Shown: positions 29,009 to 37,411, counted from the stretch's first letter. The stretch: 64,000 nucleotides of DNA from Pseudomonas azerbaijanoccidentalis (GCF_019145495.1 NZ_JAHSTU010000007.1:293270-357269), one strand, 5' to 3'. The notes: generated by a model not told the origin, from the sequence alone. Made by a program: numbers and translations.

Positions 29009-29094
29009 GTAGGAGCTGCCGCAGGCTGCGATTTTTTGATTTTGTATTTTGTAAAATCAGGAACAAAAGATCGCAGCCTACGGCAGCTCCTACA
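29009..29094. repeat. REP inverted pair in the HU/yejK divergent region
   Basis: Arms at 29009-29039 and 29065-29094 carry TGTAGGAGCTGCCGCAGG and its inverted relative. They lie in the 476-base divergent region 28690-29165, which must also hold the promoters of both flanking genes. I see no gene in it. Confidence 0.85.
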
Positions 29095-29165
29095 GAGGGA
29101 TGCGGGTACACTTAGCAATTTTTCGGGGGAGCACGCCCTCCTCTCTTCAACCAGCCGAGAAGCCC

Positions 29166-30170
29166 ATGCCGATCCGTCATTGCATCGTCCACCTGATCGA
29201 CAAAAAACCCGACGGCACGCCTGCAGTTCTCCACGCCCGCGACTCTGAACTGGCCGAGTCCGCCGCCATCGAGAACATGCTTGCCGACCTCAACGAAAGC
29301 TACAACGCCAAGCAAGGCAAGGCCTGGGGGCTGTTTCATCCGGAGTCCGGTGCTTTCCCGTTCAGCGGCTGGCTGAAGGAATACCTCGACGGCGGCCAGG
29401 ACTTCACAGCCTTCAGCCGCGTGGCCGTGGAACACCTGCAAAAGCTGATGGAAGAATCCAACCTGTCGGTCGGCGGCCACGTGTTGTTCGCGCACTATCA
29501 ACAAGGCATGACCGACTATCTGGCCATCGCCCTGCTGCACCACAGCGAAGGCGTCGCAGTGACCGAGCAACTGGACGTCACGCCGTCCCGTCACCTGGAC
29601 CTGGGCCAGCTGCATCTGGCAGCACGCATCAACGTGTCCGAGTGGCAGAACAACAAACAATCCAAGCAGTACATTTCGTTCATCAAAGGCAAGAACGGCA
29701 AGAAAGTCTCGGAATACTTCCGCGACTTCATCGGTTGCCAGGAAGGCGTCGACGGCCCGGGCGAAACCCGCACGCTGCTCAAGGCCTTCAGTGACTTCGT
29801 TGAAAGCGAAGACTTGCCCGAAGACGACGCTCGCGAGAAGACCAAGACCCTGGTCGACTACGCCAGCAGCCAGGCCAAACTGGGCGAGCCCATGGGCCTT
29901 GAGGAGCTGTCTGGACTGATCGATGAAGAACGCCCGAAGGCTTTTTATGATCACATCCGCAACAAGGACTACGGCCTGTCCCCGGAAATCCCGGCCGATA
30001 AGCGTACCCTGAACCAGTTCCGCCGCTTCACCGGTCGCGCCGAAGGCCTGTCGATCAGCTTCGAGGCACACCTGCTGGGCTCCAAGATCGAGTACGACGA
30101 AGAAGCCGGCACACTGATCATCAAAGGCCTGCCGACCTCGCTCACTGATCAGCTCAAGCGACGCAACTGA
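29166..30170 (+). CDS. yejK: Nucleoid-associated protein YejK/NdpA
   Basis: A 334-residue protein of the NA37/YejK family, which binds the nucleoid. Diagnostic segments are MPIRHCIVHLIDKKPDGTP at the N-terminus, a central HVLFAHYQQGMTDYLAIALLHH, and the C-terminal ISFEAHLLGSKIEYDEEAGTLIIKGLPTSLTDQLKRR. I start at ATG 29166 because the conserved MPIRHC begins there; an upstream extension to 29100 is not family-like. It overlaps the glutaredoxin gene by one base, so the two form a coupled pair. Confidence 0.92.
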   Translation: MPIRHCIVHLIDKKPDGTPAVLHARDSELAESAAIENMLADLNESYNAKQGKAWGLFHPESGAFPFSGWLKEYLDGGQDFTAFSRVAVEHLQKLMEESNLSVGGHVLFAHYQQGMTDYLAIALLHHSEGVAVTEQLDVTPSRHLDLGQLHLAARINVSEWQNNKQSKQYISFIKGKNGKKVSEYFRDFIGCQEGVDGPGETRTLLKAFSDFVESEDLPEDDAREKTKTLVDYASSQAKLGEPMGLEELSGLIDEERPKAFYDHIRNKDYGLSPEIPADKRTLNQFRRFTGRAEGLSISFEAHLLGSKIEYDEEAGTLIIKGLPTSLTDQLKRRN

Positions 30171-30520
30171 TGCTCGGCAACGTCCTGAAAAAATTCCTGC
30201 TGATCCTGCTGGTGGTTGTGGTCTATCAGAACTGGGGCAAGATCGAGCGGGTGTTCAATCCGTCGCAAGTGGTGTCCGAGCAGACTCAGGCCAAAGCCAA
30301 CGTCGTGCTCTACGCCACCGAATGGTGTGGTTACTGCAAACTGACCCGGCGCTTTCTGGATCAGAAAGGCATTCCGTACAAGGAATTCGATATTGAGAAA
30401 GATGCCGTGGCGCGCAAGGACTACGAGGCGCTGGGCGGCGGTGGGATACCCATCATCGATGTGAACGGGACGCTGATTCGCGGGTATGACCCGGATGCGA
30501 TTCTGGCTGCACTGAAATAA
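30170..30520 (+). CDS. Membrane-anchored glutaredoxin-like protein
   Basis: A 116-residue protein with an N-terminal hydrophobic anchor (FLLILLVVVVYQNW, residues 9-22) and a glutaredoxin/thioredoxin-fold domain. The redox site is EWCGYC (Cys53 and Cys56), with a cis-proline motif GGGGIPIIDVNG. With a single N-terminal helix and few preceding positive charges, the domain could face either side. The start ATG overlaps the yejK stop in TGATG, implying translational coupling. The redox partner is unknown. Confidence 0.86.
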   Translation: MLGNVLKKFLLILLVVVVYQNWGKIERVFNPSQVVSEQTQAKANVVLYATEWCGYCKLTRRFLDQKGIPYKEFDIEKDAVARKDYEALGGGGIPIIDVNGTLIRGYDPDAILAALK

Positions 30521-30531
30521 CTTTTGGTCAC

Positions 30532-30561
30532 CTGCAGGAGCTGGCAAGCCAGCTCCTGCAG
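30532..30561. repeat. Compact perfect palindrome of REP-like sequence
   Basis: Perfect 13-base arms CTGCAGGAGCTGG (30532-30544) and CCAGCTCCTGCAG (30549-30561) flank a 4-base loop between two convergent genes. It resembles a collapsed form of the CTGTGGGAGCTGGC family and may act as a terminator. Confidence 0.8.
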
Positions 30562-30580
30562 GGTCGGTGTGAGGCTGGAC

Positions 30581-31516
30581 CTACTGCGCTTCGATGCGGA
30601 AACCAAAGCGCGGGAAGTGCACATGTACCACACCGCCACGCTCATCCTTACGACGCACAATCAATTCCTCGCTGCCCGCAAACAGCAACTCCCCCACCAC
30701 CGGATCAACGCCGTAGTCGGTAGCCGCGATCACCACCTGCTGACCGGCCTTGAAACCGTTTGGATCAACGAATTGCTCGTCCGGCAATGGCGCCGGTGTC
30801 GACGTGCGAGCCACCTCCAGCGCCTCTTCGGACGTCATCTCGCTGGATGCGCCATGCCCGAAGCCCAGCACCCGCGCATGCCATGCACTTACCGCGGGAT
30901 AAGCATCAACCAGCGGCGCAGTAACAGGCGTCGCCTTGAGAAACCACAGCGAATGCGCCAGCGCGAAGTCGGCAATCGATGGCTCGCCGAACAGGAAGTC
31001 GCCCTGCTCGCGCTGCAATTGCAGCTCCAGGCGTGACATGAGGGTTGGCCATTGATGTTTGGCCAGTTCAGCGGACAGCTTTGTCGCGCTCCCACCGCTG
31101 AACAATCCGGCGCGGTCGGCAATAAACGCCTTGATCGCTTCCGGCGGCAGATGGCCGAAACGCACCGCTATCGACTCCGGTTGGAACACCAGGCTGACGG
31201 CATGCTGGAACACCACAGAATCGGCCCAGGTCGCAAAACTGGCCGCGATCATTTCCTGTCCTTCCGGAAAGAACGCCGGCAGGGTTTTTTCTTGCTCCAG
31301 CCGACGGGCGATCAGCGCCGTGTCGCAATAAATATCCGCACCGATCTGCAACACCGGGGTCTTGCGGTAGCCACCGGTCAGGGCCGTGAGGTCGGGTTTT
31401 GGCATCACCGGCGAGATCTTTACCGAACGCCAGGACAGCCCTTTGAAGCCCAGCAACAGGCGGGCCTTTTCGGCAAAGGGGGACGTTGGGTAATGATGCA
31501 GAATCAACTCGGACAT
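30581..31516 (-). CDS. Glutathione S-transferase family protein
   Basis: A 311-residue cytosolic protein with an N-terminal thioredoxin-fold GST domain (MSELILHHYPTSPFAEKARLLLGFKGLSW; GGYRKTPVLQIGADIYCDTALIARRLE with the cis-Pro and acidic glutathione-binding patch) and a helical C-terminal GST domain. About 80 further residues after position 230 form an extra tail (PDEQFVDPNGFKAGQQVVIAATDYGVDPVVGELL), longer than canonical GSTs of about 210 residues. I start at 31516. The substrate is unknown. Confidence 0.87.
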   Translation of the reverse strand: MSELILHHYPTSPFAEKARLLLGFKGLSWRSVKISPVMPKPDLTALTGGYRKTPVLQIGADIYCDTALIARRLEQEKTLPAFFPEGQEMIAASFATWADSVVFQHAVSLVFQPESIAVRFGHLPPEAIKAFIADRAGLFSGGSATKLSAELAKHQWPTLMSRLELQLQREQGDFLFGEPSIADFALAHSLWFLKATPVTAPLVDAYPAVSAWHARVLGFGHGASSEMTSEEALEVARTSTPAPLPDEQFVDPNGFKAGQQVVIAATDYGVDPVVGELLFAGSEELIVRRKDERGGVVHVHFPRFGFRIEAQ

Positions 31517-31604
31517 GCTCGGCTCCGCCGCAAAGATCAGGAGCCCGCAGCTTAGCGCGCAATCGGTTAGCAGCCTACAGATCCGCCTGATGGGAACCAA
31601 TCAG

Positions 31605-31916
31605 TCAGATTGATAAGGCTACCGTGGCGCTCGCCACGAGGCATTCCTTGGCGCTCTTGCGCAGTTTTTTGATCAGCCGCTCCTGGCGCAACGCTTCGCT
31701 TTTGTCGCGACAGGCTTCGGTGTAGACCAGCGCCATGGCCGGGCTGGAAAGAAAGAACCGTGCGCCCTTGCCGCTTTGATGCTTGGCGAAGCGGCGCACC
31801 GGATCGTCGCTGATGCCGCAATAGAGTGAACCATTGGCCGCGCGCACCAGATAGACAAACCACGGTTTGCTTGCCGGTGCTTCGACGTCGATTGGATTTT
31901 CGCTGAGGGTGGTCAC
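31605..31916 (-). CDS. GIY-YIG nuclease superfamily protein (UPF0213/YhbQ-like)
   Basis: A 103-residue single-domain GIY-YIG protein. The core reads KPWFVYLVRAANGSLYCGISDDPVRRFAKHQSGKGARFF, with the GIY-YIG pair in the VYL/CGI form, the catalytic Arg in DPVRRF and a C-terminal Glu in SEALRQERLIKKL. Members of this group are small structure-specific nucleases or of unknown role. It lies 88 bases upstream of the GST-like gene on the same strand. Confidence 0.88.
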   Translation of the reverse strand: MTTLSENPIDVEAPASKPWFVYLVRAANGSLYCGISDDPVRRFAKHQSGKGARFFLSSPAMALVYTEACRDKSEALRQERLIKKLRKSAKECLVASATVALSI

Positions 31917-31956
31917 GGAACGATCAGGGCTGCAAAGAAAACACGCCGCAATCTTA

Positions 31957-32427
31957 TCAGCGACTGGCCTGAAATGCCTTCAGCCCCTTCAACGCCTGCG
32001 CGCGAACGGCGTTGCGCACCAGCGGCGTCCAGCCCAACAGCAAGCCCTTGAAACCCAGGGCCTGACGCGACCAGGTCCACAGGTCAAAAGTGTCATGGTG
32101 CTCGCAGATCTTGCCGTCGCGAAAAACAAAACGCGCTTGAATATCGTTGACCACGGTGTTGCCGGTCTGACTGAACAGATAGTTCGCCACCCAATGAGCG
32201 CCACCGGTGCGTTCGTCGCTGCGCACATTGTCGAAAGTCAGGGAGAAATCCTTGGCCCGAGTGGTCAGCATGCGCCACATGTCGCCGGCATCGCGACCGC
32301 GAAGTTCGCCGAAAGCCGGATCGCTGAACACCACATCGTCGGTGTAGCAGGCCGCCATCGCTTCGGCATCGAGGCGCTGGAAGGCTTGGTAAAACCGGGT
32401 GATCAAGGCGCTGTGGACGTCACTCAT
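31957..32427 (-). CDS. NTF2-like/SnoaL-fold protein
   Basis: A 156-residue protein with the SnoaL-like cone fold: LITRFYQAFQRLDAEAMAACYTDDVVFSDPAFGELRGRDAGDMWRML at the N-terminus and FVFRDGKICEHHDTFDLWTWSRQALG near the end. Such proteins include isomerases, hydrolases and non-catalytic members, so no reaction can be assigned. I start at ATG 32427 (MSDVHSALITRFYQ). It is on the same strand as its neighbours. Confidence 0.82.
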   Translation of the reverse strand: MSDVHSALITRFYQAFQRLDAEAMAACYTDDVVFSDPAFGELRGRDAGDMWRMLTTRAKDFSLTFDNVRSDERTGGAHWVANYLFSQTGNTVVNDIQARFVFRDGKICEHHDTFDLWTWSRQALGFKGLLLGWTPLVRNAVRAQALKGLKAFQASR

Positions 32428-32539
32428 GGGCAGACTCCCTGTTGTGCAAAACGGCTTCAAAAGATTGCCTGCACGATAGTCTGCAATCGAGCGAAACACT
32501 ATCGGCATTCGCGAGCCGAATACCGACAGTGTGCGGGGT

Positions 32540-33838
32540 TCAGAGCTTTTCGCTTTCTACTTGAACGTACAGCGCACGCCCGGCTCCGAGCCCGGCGATG
32601 ATCGCGCCAAGGCCGATCACCCCGAAAATCCAGCCCACGGCCGTCCAGCCGCCAGTCCAGTCATGCACGATACCGACCGCGAACGGCCCCATGGACGCCA
32701 GGGTGTAACCGAAGCCTTGCGCCATGCTCGACAGGTTCGCCGCCACATGGGAATCGCGCGACCGCAGTACGATCAGGGTCAACGCCAGGCTGAACGTAGC
32801 GCCCTGCCCCAGACCGAGCACAATCGCCCAGCCCCACAGGCCTTCGATCGGTGCGTACAGGCAACCGAACAAGCCGCCGAGGGTCAGCGCCATCACGATC
32901 ACAATCGCCAGACGCTGGTCCTTGCCGCGAGTCGCTAGCCACGGTGCAGCGAGGGAACTGACCAGTTGCACAATCACCGAACCGGACAGTACCAACCCTG
33001 CCTGGGTAGGCGTCAACCCGCGACCGATCAGGATCGACGGCAACCAGCCAAACACGATGTAGGCCAGTGACGATTGCAGGCCCATGTACAAGGTCACTTG
33101 CCAGGCCAACCGATCGCGCAGCAAACCCCGCACGCGATAGGCGACGTTGTGCGTGCCGTGTTTCTGGCCGGTTTGCGGCAACCAAAATAGCGCGGCGGCC
33201 AAGGCTGGAATGACCCAGAAACCGAGACCCATCGCCCAGCTGTTGTCGAAGTGCTCGCTCAGCGGCACGGTCGAACCGGCGGCCATCGCCGCCCCCAGAC
33301 ACAGGGCCATGGTGTAGACGCCGGTCATGGTGCCGGCCTGTTTCGGGAAGTCGCGCTTGACGATACCCGGCAGCAATACACCGATCACGCCGATGCTCGC
33401 CCCGGCTAACACGCTGCCGGCAAACAAGCCGATTTCGCCAAACGAGCTGCGCAGAATGATCCCGCCCGCGAGCGTCAGCAAAATCCCCAGCACCACACGT
33501 TCGGCGCCGAAACGTCGTGCCAGCAGCGGCGCCAACGGCGCAAACAGGCCGAGGCAAAGCACCGGCAACGTTGTCAGCAAACCGGCCTGGGAGGCCGACA
33601 GCCCGAGGGACTTCGAGACTTCGCTGAGCATTGGCGCCATGCTCGACAGCGCCGGGCGCAGGTTCAGCGCCACCAAAATCAATCCCAGCAACAACAGCCA
33701 TGGCCGACGCAGGACGGGATGAGTTTGCTGGACCTGCTCGTCATCGACCTCTGCGTCGATCAGCAGCTCTTCAAGCTCCGCTGTACGTTTGGACTGTGGA
33801 GCGTTAACGGACATGGTTTTCTCGGTTTCAAGGTTCAT
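32540..33838 (-). CDS. MFS transporter, CynX/NimT family
   Basis: A protein of about 432 residues with twelve hydrophobic segments in the cyanate-permease/NimT branch of the major facilitators (LLLLGLILVALNLRPALSSMAPMLSEV at helix 1; LLARRFGAERVVLGILLTLAGG after helix 2). The CynX-like signature NLRPALSS is clear. The start is 33838 or 33814. The first overlaps the end of the upstream GntR-type regulator by 11 bases, suggesting coupled expression; the second has a GAG stretch 6 bases before it. The substrate is unknown. Confidence 0.85.
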   Translation of the reverse strand: MNLETEKTMSVNAPQSKRTAELEELLIDAEVDDEQVQQTHPVLRRPWLLLLGLILVALNLRPALSSMAPMLSEVSKSLGLSASQAGLLTTLPVLCLGLFAPLAPLLARRFGAERVVLGILLTLAGGIILRSSFGEIGLFAGSVLAGASIGVIGVLLPGIVKRDFPKQAGTMTGVYTMALCLGAAMAAGSTVPLSEHFDNSWAMGLGFWVIPALAAALFWLPQTGQKHGTHNVAYRVRGLLRDRLAWQVTLYMGLQSSLAYIVFGWLPSILIGRGLTPTQAGLVLSGSVIVQLVSSLAAPWLATRGKDQRLAIVIVMALTLGGLFGCLYAPIEGLWGWAIVLGLGQGATFSLALTLIVLRSRDSHVAANLSSMAQGFGYTLASMGPFAVGIVHDWTGGWTAVGWIFGVIGLGAIIAGLGAGRALYVQVESEKL

Positions 33839-34487
33839 TGATCAACTGCCTCGACAGGGCTTTGGCCCGTTCAGGGTCGCGTTGTTCGACGGCATCGAGC
33901 AGTTCGATGTGCAGGTCGAACACTTCCTGGCGGCGGGGCGTGATGTTCAGGCAATGGCGCAATTGCGCGCCGACCACGCTGGAAAAGTAGCGATACAACT
34001 CGCTGAGTGTGGGGTTGTGCGCGGCGTCCACCAGACGGCGGTGGAACACCAGATCGCAGGCGATGTAAGTGTCGAGATCGCCGTGATAGTGGCTGCCGCT
34101 GACACCCAGTGCTTCGCGCAGCGCCGCCAGATCCTCATCCGTGCGACGCAATGCCGCCAGGCCGATGGCCTCGACTTCGAGGATGTGCCGGGTCTCGCGC
34201 GCCTGTTCCCGCGAACAACTGGAGAGCGCCTTCAAGGTGTCCAGCGGATCGACCACCGCTCGCAGATAACTGCCGTCGCCCTGGCGGATTTCAATCAACC
34301 CGGAAAACGCCAATACGCGCATGGCTTCACGCACGGTGTTGCGGCTGATGCCCAATTCTGCCGACAGCTCGGGCTCGGTCGGCAGGCGCTGGCCAACGGC
34401 CCAAACGCCCTGCGTGATGCGCAGACGCAACTGATCCAAAGCCTGATCGACCAGGGATCGTTTAACTAATGGAGAAATTTCAGACAT
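33828..34487 (-). CDS. GntR-family (FadR subfamily) transcriptional regulator
   Basis: A 219-residue regulator with an N-terminal winged helix-turn-helix (VDQALDQLRLRITQGVWAVGQRLPTEPELSAELGISRNTVREAMRVLAFSGLIEIRQGDGSYL) and a helical FCD ligand domain (ETRHILEVEAIGLAALR; YIACDLVFHRRLVDAAHNPTL with likely metal-binding residues). I start at ATG 34487, preceded by AGGGCGAG. It sits directly upstream of and overlaps the MFS gene, which it probably controls along with itself. The inducer is unknown. Confidence 0.88.
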   Translation of the reverse strand: MSEISPLVKRSLVDQALDQLRLRITQGVWAVGQRLPTEPELSAELGISRNTVREAMRVLAFSGLIEIRQGDGSYLRAVVDPLDTLKALSSCSREQARETRHILEVEAIGLAALRRTDEDLAALREALGVSGSHYHGDLDTYIACDLVFHRRLVDAAHNPTLSELYRYFSSVVGAQLRHCLNITPRRQEVFDLHIELLDAVEQRDPERAKALSRQLINEP

Positions 34488-34500
34488 AAGACTCGCCCTT

Positions 34501-34519
34501 TCATCCAATCATAGGATGA
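34501..34519. promoter_or_regulatory. Palindromic operator candidate for the GntR regulator
   Basis: TCATCC (34501-34506) and GGATGA (34514-34519) form a perfect 6-base inverted repeat with 7 bases between. The site is 14 bases upstream of the regulator start, which suits autorepression. FadR-type regulators usually bind such short palindromes. Confidence 0.5.
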
Positions 34520-34600
34520 ATTTTCTGACATGTTAGTCAGCTCCGCGTAGGACGACAACCACCTAGGGTCATTGAGCAGGGAATGAGCAGAATTTTCGAA

Positions 34601-34630
34601 TGGTCAAAATTACCCTTAAAGGGTAATTTT
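34601..34630. promoter_or_regulatory. mqsRA promoter/operator palindrome
   Basis: Perfect 11-base arms AAAATTACCCT (34606-34616) and AGGGTAATTTT (34620-34630) surround TAA, 22 bases before mqsR. A weak promoter, TGGTCA (34601-34606) to TAATTT (34624-34629) with a 17-base spacer, spans it. E. coli MqsA binds similar palindromes to repress its operon. Confidence 0.6.
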
Positions 34631-34652
34631 AGGGACAGGGTTTTGGTTTCTT

Positions 34653-34964
34653 ATGGAAAAGAACACACCCCATTACGACTTGGCGGTGATCAAGGCTGAA
34701 GTCAGGCGGCTCGGAAGAAAAGCTTTCACCAAGACGGCGCAGAAAGCCGGTCTGGATCTCGGCTTTAGCCTCAAAGAAATGCAAGAGATCGTTTTCGAGT
34801 TGCAGAACAGGATGTTGTACAAATCGATGACCTCCCATGATGACCATCGAGTCTGGCAGGACGTGTATCACATCAACTCACAAGGCCTGGAGATTCACAT
34901 CAAGGTGACCTACCGCCCTGCCGGCGGCCCACCGGTAATCTCCTTCAAGGAGAACAACCCATGA
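34653..34964 (+). CDS. mqsR: Type II toxin MqsR (mRNA interferase)
   Basis: MqsR is a ribosome-independent RelE-fold RNase that cuts mRNA mainly at GC-rich trinucleotides. The 103-residue protein starts MEKNTPHYDLAVIKAEV, close to E. coli MqsR, and keeps the core MLYKSMTSHDDHRVWQDVYHI and VTYRPAGGPPVISFKENN. Its stop overlaps the start of mqsA by 4 bases, the usual toxin-first order of this family. The pair is flanked by its own operator and terminator. Confidence 0.92.
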   Translation: MEKNTPHYDLAVIKAEVRRLGRKAFTKTAQKAGLDLGFSLKEMQEIVFELQNRMLYKSMTSHDDHRVWQDVYHINSQGLEIHIKVTYRPAGGPPVISFKENNP

Positions 34965-35464
34965 AAACCCAGCAATGTTTCAGCTGCGGTGCACGTGAGG
35001 GAATGAGACATTTCGAGGGGCGCGGCGAAACCCTGACTGTCAAAGGCATGGAGTGCCGAGTAGATGATCTATCTGGCTGGGAGTGCCAGAAGTGCGGCGA
35101 AGTCGAGTGGGACCCTGATACCGATAGTGGGGAGCGTTATGGGGAAGCTGGTGATGCGCTCGTCATCGCGGCCCGGCAAATGATCGGTGCCGAGATGAAG
35201 CGTATCCGTCGCAAATTGCACCTTACGCAAAAAGAGACGGTGCAACTGCTCTCCGGAGGCGGGCACAACGCATTCTCACGTTACGAACGCGGCGAAGTAC
35301 TTCCGCCGAAGGCGTTAATGCTGCTCATGCGCCTGCTGGACCGCTACCCGCATTTACTCGCCGATGCGAAAGCCTTGGCTGAAGGAGCGGACTTGAGGGA
35401 CGCGTTCAAAATTACTCAGCACAAAGAACACGAAACCCTCACCGTTTCTGACCCACAGACGTAA
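34961..35464 (+). CDS. mqsA: Antitoxin MqsA (zinc ribbon plus Xre HTH)
   Basis: MqsA neutralises MqsR and represses the operon. The N-terminal zinc domain has two CxxC pairs (CFSCG, CQKCG); the C-terminal domain is an Xre-type helix-turn-helix (RIRRKLHLTQKETVQLLSGGGHNAFSRYERGEVLPPKALMLLMRLLDRYPHLL). At 167 residues it is longer than E. coli MqsA (131): a tail of about 35 residues (ALAEGADLRDAFKITQHKEHE) follows the helix-turn-helix. It is translationally coupled to mqsR. Confidence 0.92.
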   Translation: MKTQQCFSCGAREGMRHFEGRGETLTVKGMECRVDDLSGWECQKCGEVEWDPDTDSGERYGEAGDALVIAARQMIGAEMKRIRRKLHLTQKETVQLLSGGGHNAFSRYERGEVLPPKALMLLMRLLDRYPHLLADAKALAEGADLRDAFKITQHKEHETLTVSDPQT

Positions 35465-35466
35465 AA

Positions 35467-35495
35467 AAACCCGGCACGAGGCCGGGTTTGTTTTA
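35467..35495 (+). terminator. Terminator of mqsRA
   Basis: Arms AAACCCGGC (35467-35475) and GCCGGGTTT (35481-35489) are followed by GTTTT. It starts 3 bases past the mqsA stop and may also serve aapP from the other side. Confidence 0.85.
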
Positions 35496-35510
35496 CGCGT
35501 CAGCCAGGCA

Positions 35511-36275
35511 TCAATGCAAAATCTGACTCAGGAACAACTTGGTCCGATCATTCTGCGGATTGTCGAAGAAGTCGTTCGGCGCAGCCTGTTCGACGATTTC
35601 GCCCTTGTCCATGAAGATCACGCGGTTGGCCACGGTACGGGCGAAGCCCATTTCGTGGGTCACGCAGAGCATGGTCATACCGTCTTCGGCGAGACCGATC
35701 ATGGTGTCGAGCACTTCCTTCACCATCTCCGGGTCGAGTGCCGACGTCGGTTCGTCGAACAGCATGATTTTCGGTTTCATGCACAGTGCGCGGGCAATCG
35801 CCACGCGCTGTTGCTGACCGCCGGACAATTGCCCTGGATACTTGTGCGCCTGCTCCGGAATGCGTACGCGTTCCAGGTAGTGCATGGCGATTTCCTCGGC
35901 CTTGCGCTTGGGCATCTTGCGCACCCACATCGGCGCCAGGGTGCAGTTCTGCAGGATGGTCAGGTGCGGGAACAGGTTGAAGTGCTGGAACACCATGCCG
36001 ACTTCGCGGCGGATCGCTTCAATCTGCTTGAGGTCGTTGGTCAGCTCCACGCCATCGACCACGATGCGGCCCTGCTGGTGTTCTTCCAGACGGTTGAGGC
36101 AGCGGATGGTCGTGGACTTGCCGGAACCCGACGGCCCGCACAGAACGATACGCTCGCCCTGCTTGACGTTGAGGTTGATGTCCTTGAGTACGTGAAACTG
36201 GCCGTACCACTTGTTGACGCCCTGCATCTGAATAATGCCTTCAGGGCTTACAGGCTGCTTGATTGCTTCGCTCAT
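35511..36275 (-). CDS. aapP: General L-amino-acid ABC transporter ATP-binding protein AapP
   Basis: The ATPase of the AapJQMP uptake system. The 254-residue protein has Walker A (GPSGSGKST), the ABC signature (LSGGQQQRVAIARAL), Walker B (IMLFDEPTSALDPE) and the H-loop (CVTHEMGFA). I start at 36275 (MSEAIKQPVSPEGIIQMQGVNKWYG) with AGGAAG upstream; the longer frame is not conserved. It is the last gene of the minus-strand aapJ-aapQ-aapM-aapP operon. Confidence 0.95.
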   Translation of the reverse strand: MSEAIKQPVSPEGIIQMQGVNKWYGQFHVLKDINLNVKQGERIVLCGPSGSGKSTTIRCLNRLEEHQQGRIVVDGVELTNDLKQIEAIRREVGMVFQHFNLFPHLTILQNCTLAPMWVRKMPKRKAEEIAMHYLERVRIPEQAHKYPGQLSGGQQQRVAIARALCMKPKIMLFDEPTSALDPEMVKEVLDTMIGLAEDGMTMLCVTHEMGFARTVANRVIFMDKGEIVEQAAPNDFFDNPQNDRTKLFLSQILH

Positions 36276-36303
36276 CACAAAACTTCCTAAATTGGGTAGC
36301 GCC

Positions 36304-37401
36304 TCAGCGCTTGTGGCCAGTGTCGAGCTTGCGTTCCAGATGCATGGAATAGCGCGACATACCAAAACAGAAAATCCAGAACACCAGGGCCGCGAACACG
36401 TAGCCTTCGGTGGCCATGCCCAGCCATTTCGGATCGGCAGCCGCTTGTTTGACGCTGTTGAGCAGGTCGAACAAACCGATGATGATCACCAGACTGGTGT
36501 CCTTGAACAGTGCAATGAACGTGTTGACGATACCGGGGATCACCAGCTTCAGGGCTTGCGGCAAAATCACCAGGCCCATGCTGCGCCAGTAACCCAGGCC
36601 CATCGCCGCAGCCGCTTCGTACTGACCTTTAGGGATCGCTTGCAGACCGCCGCGCACCACCTCGGCCACATAGGCCGACTGGAACAGGATCACGCCGATC
36701 AGCGCCCGCAGCAGTTTGTCGAAGTTCATGCCCTCAGGCAGGAACAGCGGCAACATCACCGAGGACATGAACAGCACCGTGATCAACGGCACGCCGCGCC
36801 AGAATTCGATGAAGGTCACGCAGACCACACGAATCGCCGGCATGTTCGAACGACGACCCAGCGCCAAAACAATCCCCAGCGGCAATGCACCGGCGATACC
36901 GACGGTGGCGATCACCAGGGTCAGCATCAGGCCGCCCCACTGGCTGGTCGCCACGGCAGGCAGGCCGAACACGCCGCCGTGCAGCAGGCACCAGGAAATG
37001 ATCGGGTACAGCACCAGGAAGCTCAGGCCGTACACCGCTTTACGCGGGAAGCGCGAGATGAACAACGGTGCCACGCCAATGACCGCCAGCCACACGGTCA
37101 GGTCCACGCGCCAGCGCATTTCCGGCGGGTAATAGCCGTACATGAACTGACCGAAACGCTGCTGGATGAACACCCAGCAAGCGCCGTCCTTGGTGCAGTC
37201 GGCGCGGGTAGTGCCGACCCAGTTGGCGTCGATGATCGCCCATTGCAGGATCGGCGGAACCACCAGGTAGATCAGGTAGAACGCGAACAACGTCAGCAGG
37301 GTGTTGAGCCAGCTGGAGAACATGTTCGCGCGCATCCATGCCACCACACCGATGCTGCTGCTCGGTGGGGGCATGTCAGGTTTGAAAGTGTGAGTACTCA
37401 T
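36304..37401 (-). CDS. aapM: General L-amino-acid ABC transporter permease AapM
   Basis: A 365-residue inner-membrane permease of the HisMQ family. After several N-terminal helices and a long periplasmic insert, the permease domain shows the EAA region (GGLQAIPKGQYEAAAAMGLGYWRSMGLVILPQALKLVIPGIVN), which contacts the ATPase AapP. AapM and AapQ of this system are larger than ordinary polar amino-acid permeases (about 220 residues), as here. It lies 28 bases before aapP and 10 bases after aapQ. Confidence 0.95.
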   Translation of the reverse strand: MSTHTFKPDMPPPSSSIGVVAWMRANMFSSWLNTLLTLFAFYLIYLVVPPILQWAIIDANWVGTTRADCTKDGACWVFIQQRFGQFMYGYYPPEMRWRVDLTVWLAVIGVAPLFISRFPRKAVYGLSFLVLYPIISWCLLHGGVFGLPAVATSQWGGLMLTLVIATVGIAGALPLGIVLALGRRSNMPAIRVVCVTFIEFWRGVPLITVLFMSSVMLPLFLPEGMNFDKLLRALIGVILFQSAYVAEVVRGGLQAIPKGQYEAAAAMGLGYWRSMGLVILPQALKLVIPGIVNTFIALFKDTSLVIIIGLFDLLNSVKQAAADPKWLGMATEGYVFAALVFWIFCFGMSRYSMHLERKLDTGHKR

Positions 37402-37411
37402 GCGCTTTTCC

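Noticed and set aside
34653..35464. Genomic island around mqsRA
   Set aside because: There is no integrase, attachment repeat or tRNA, and the flanking genes are ordinary core genes; only the toxin-antitoxin pair itself looks accessory.
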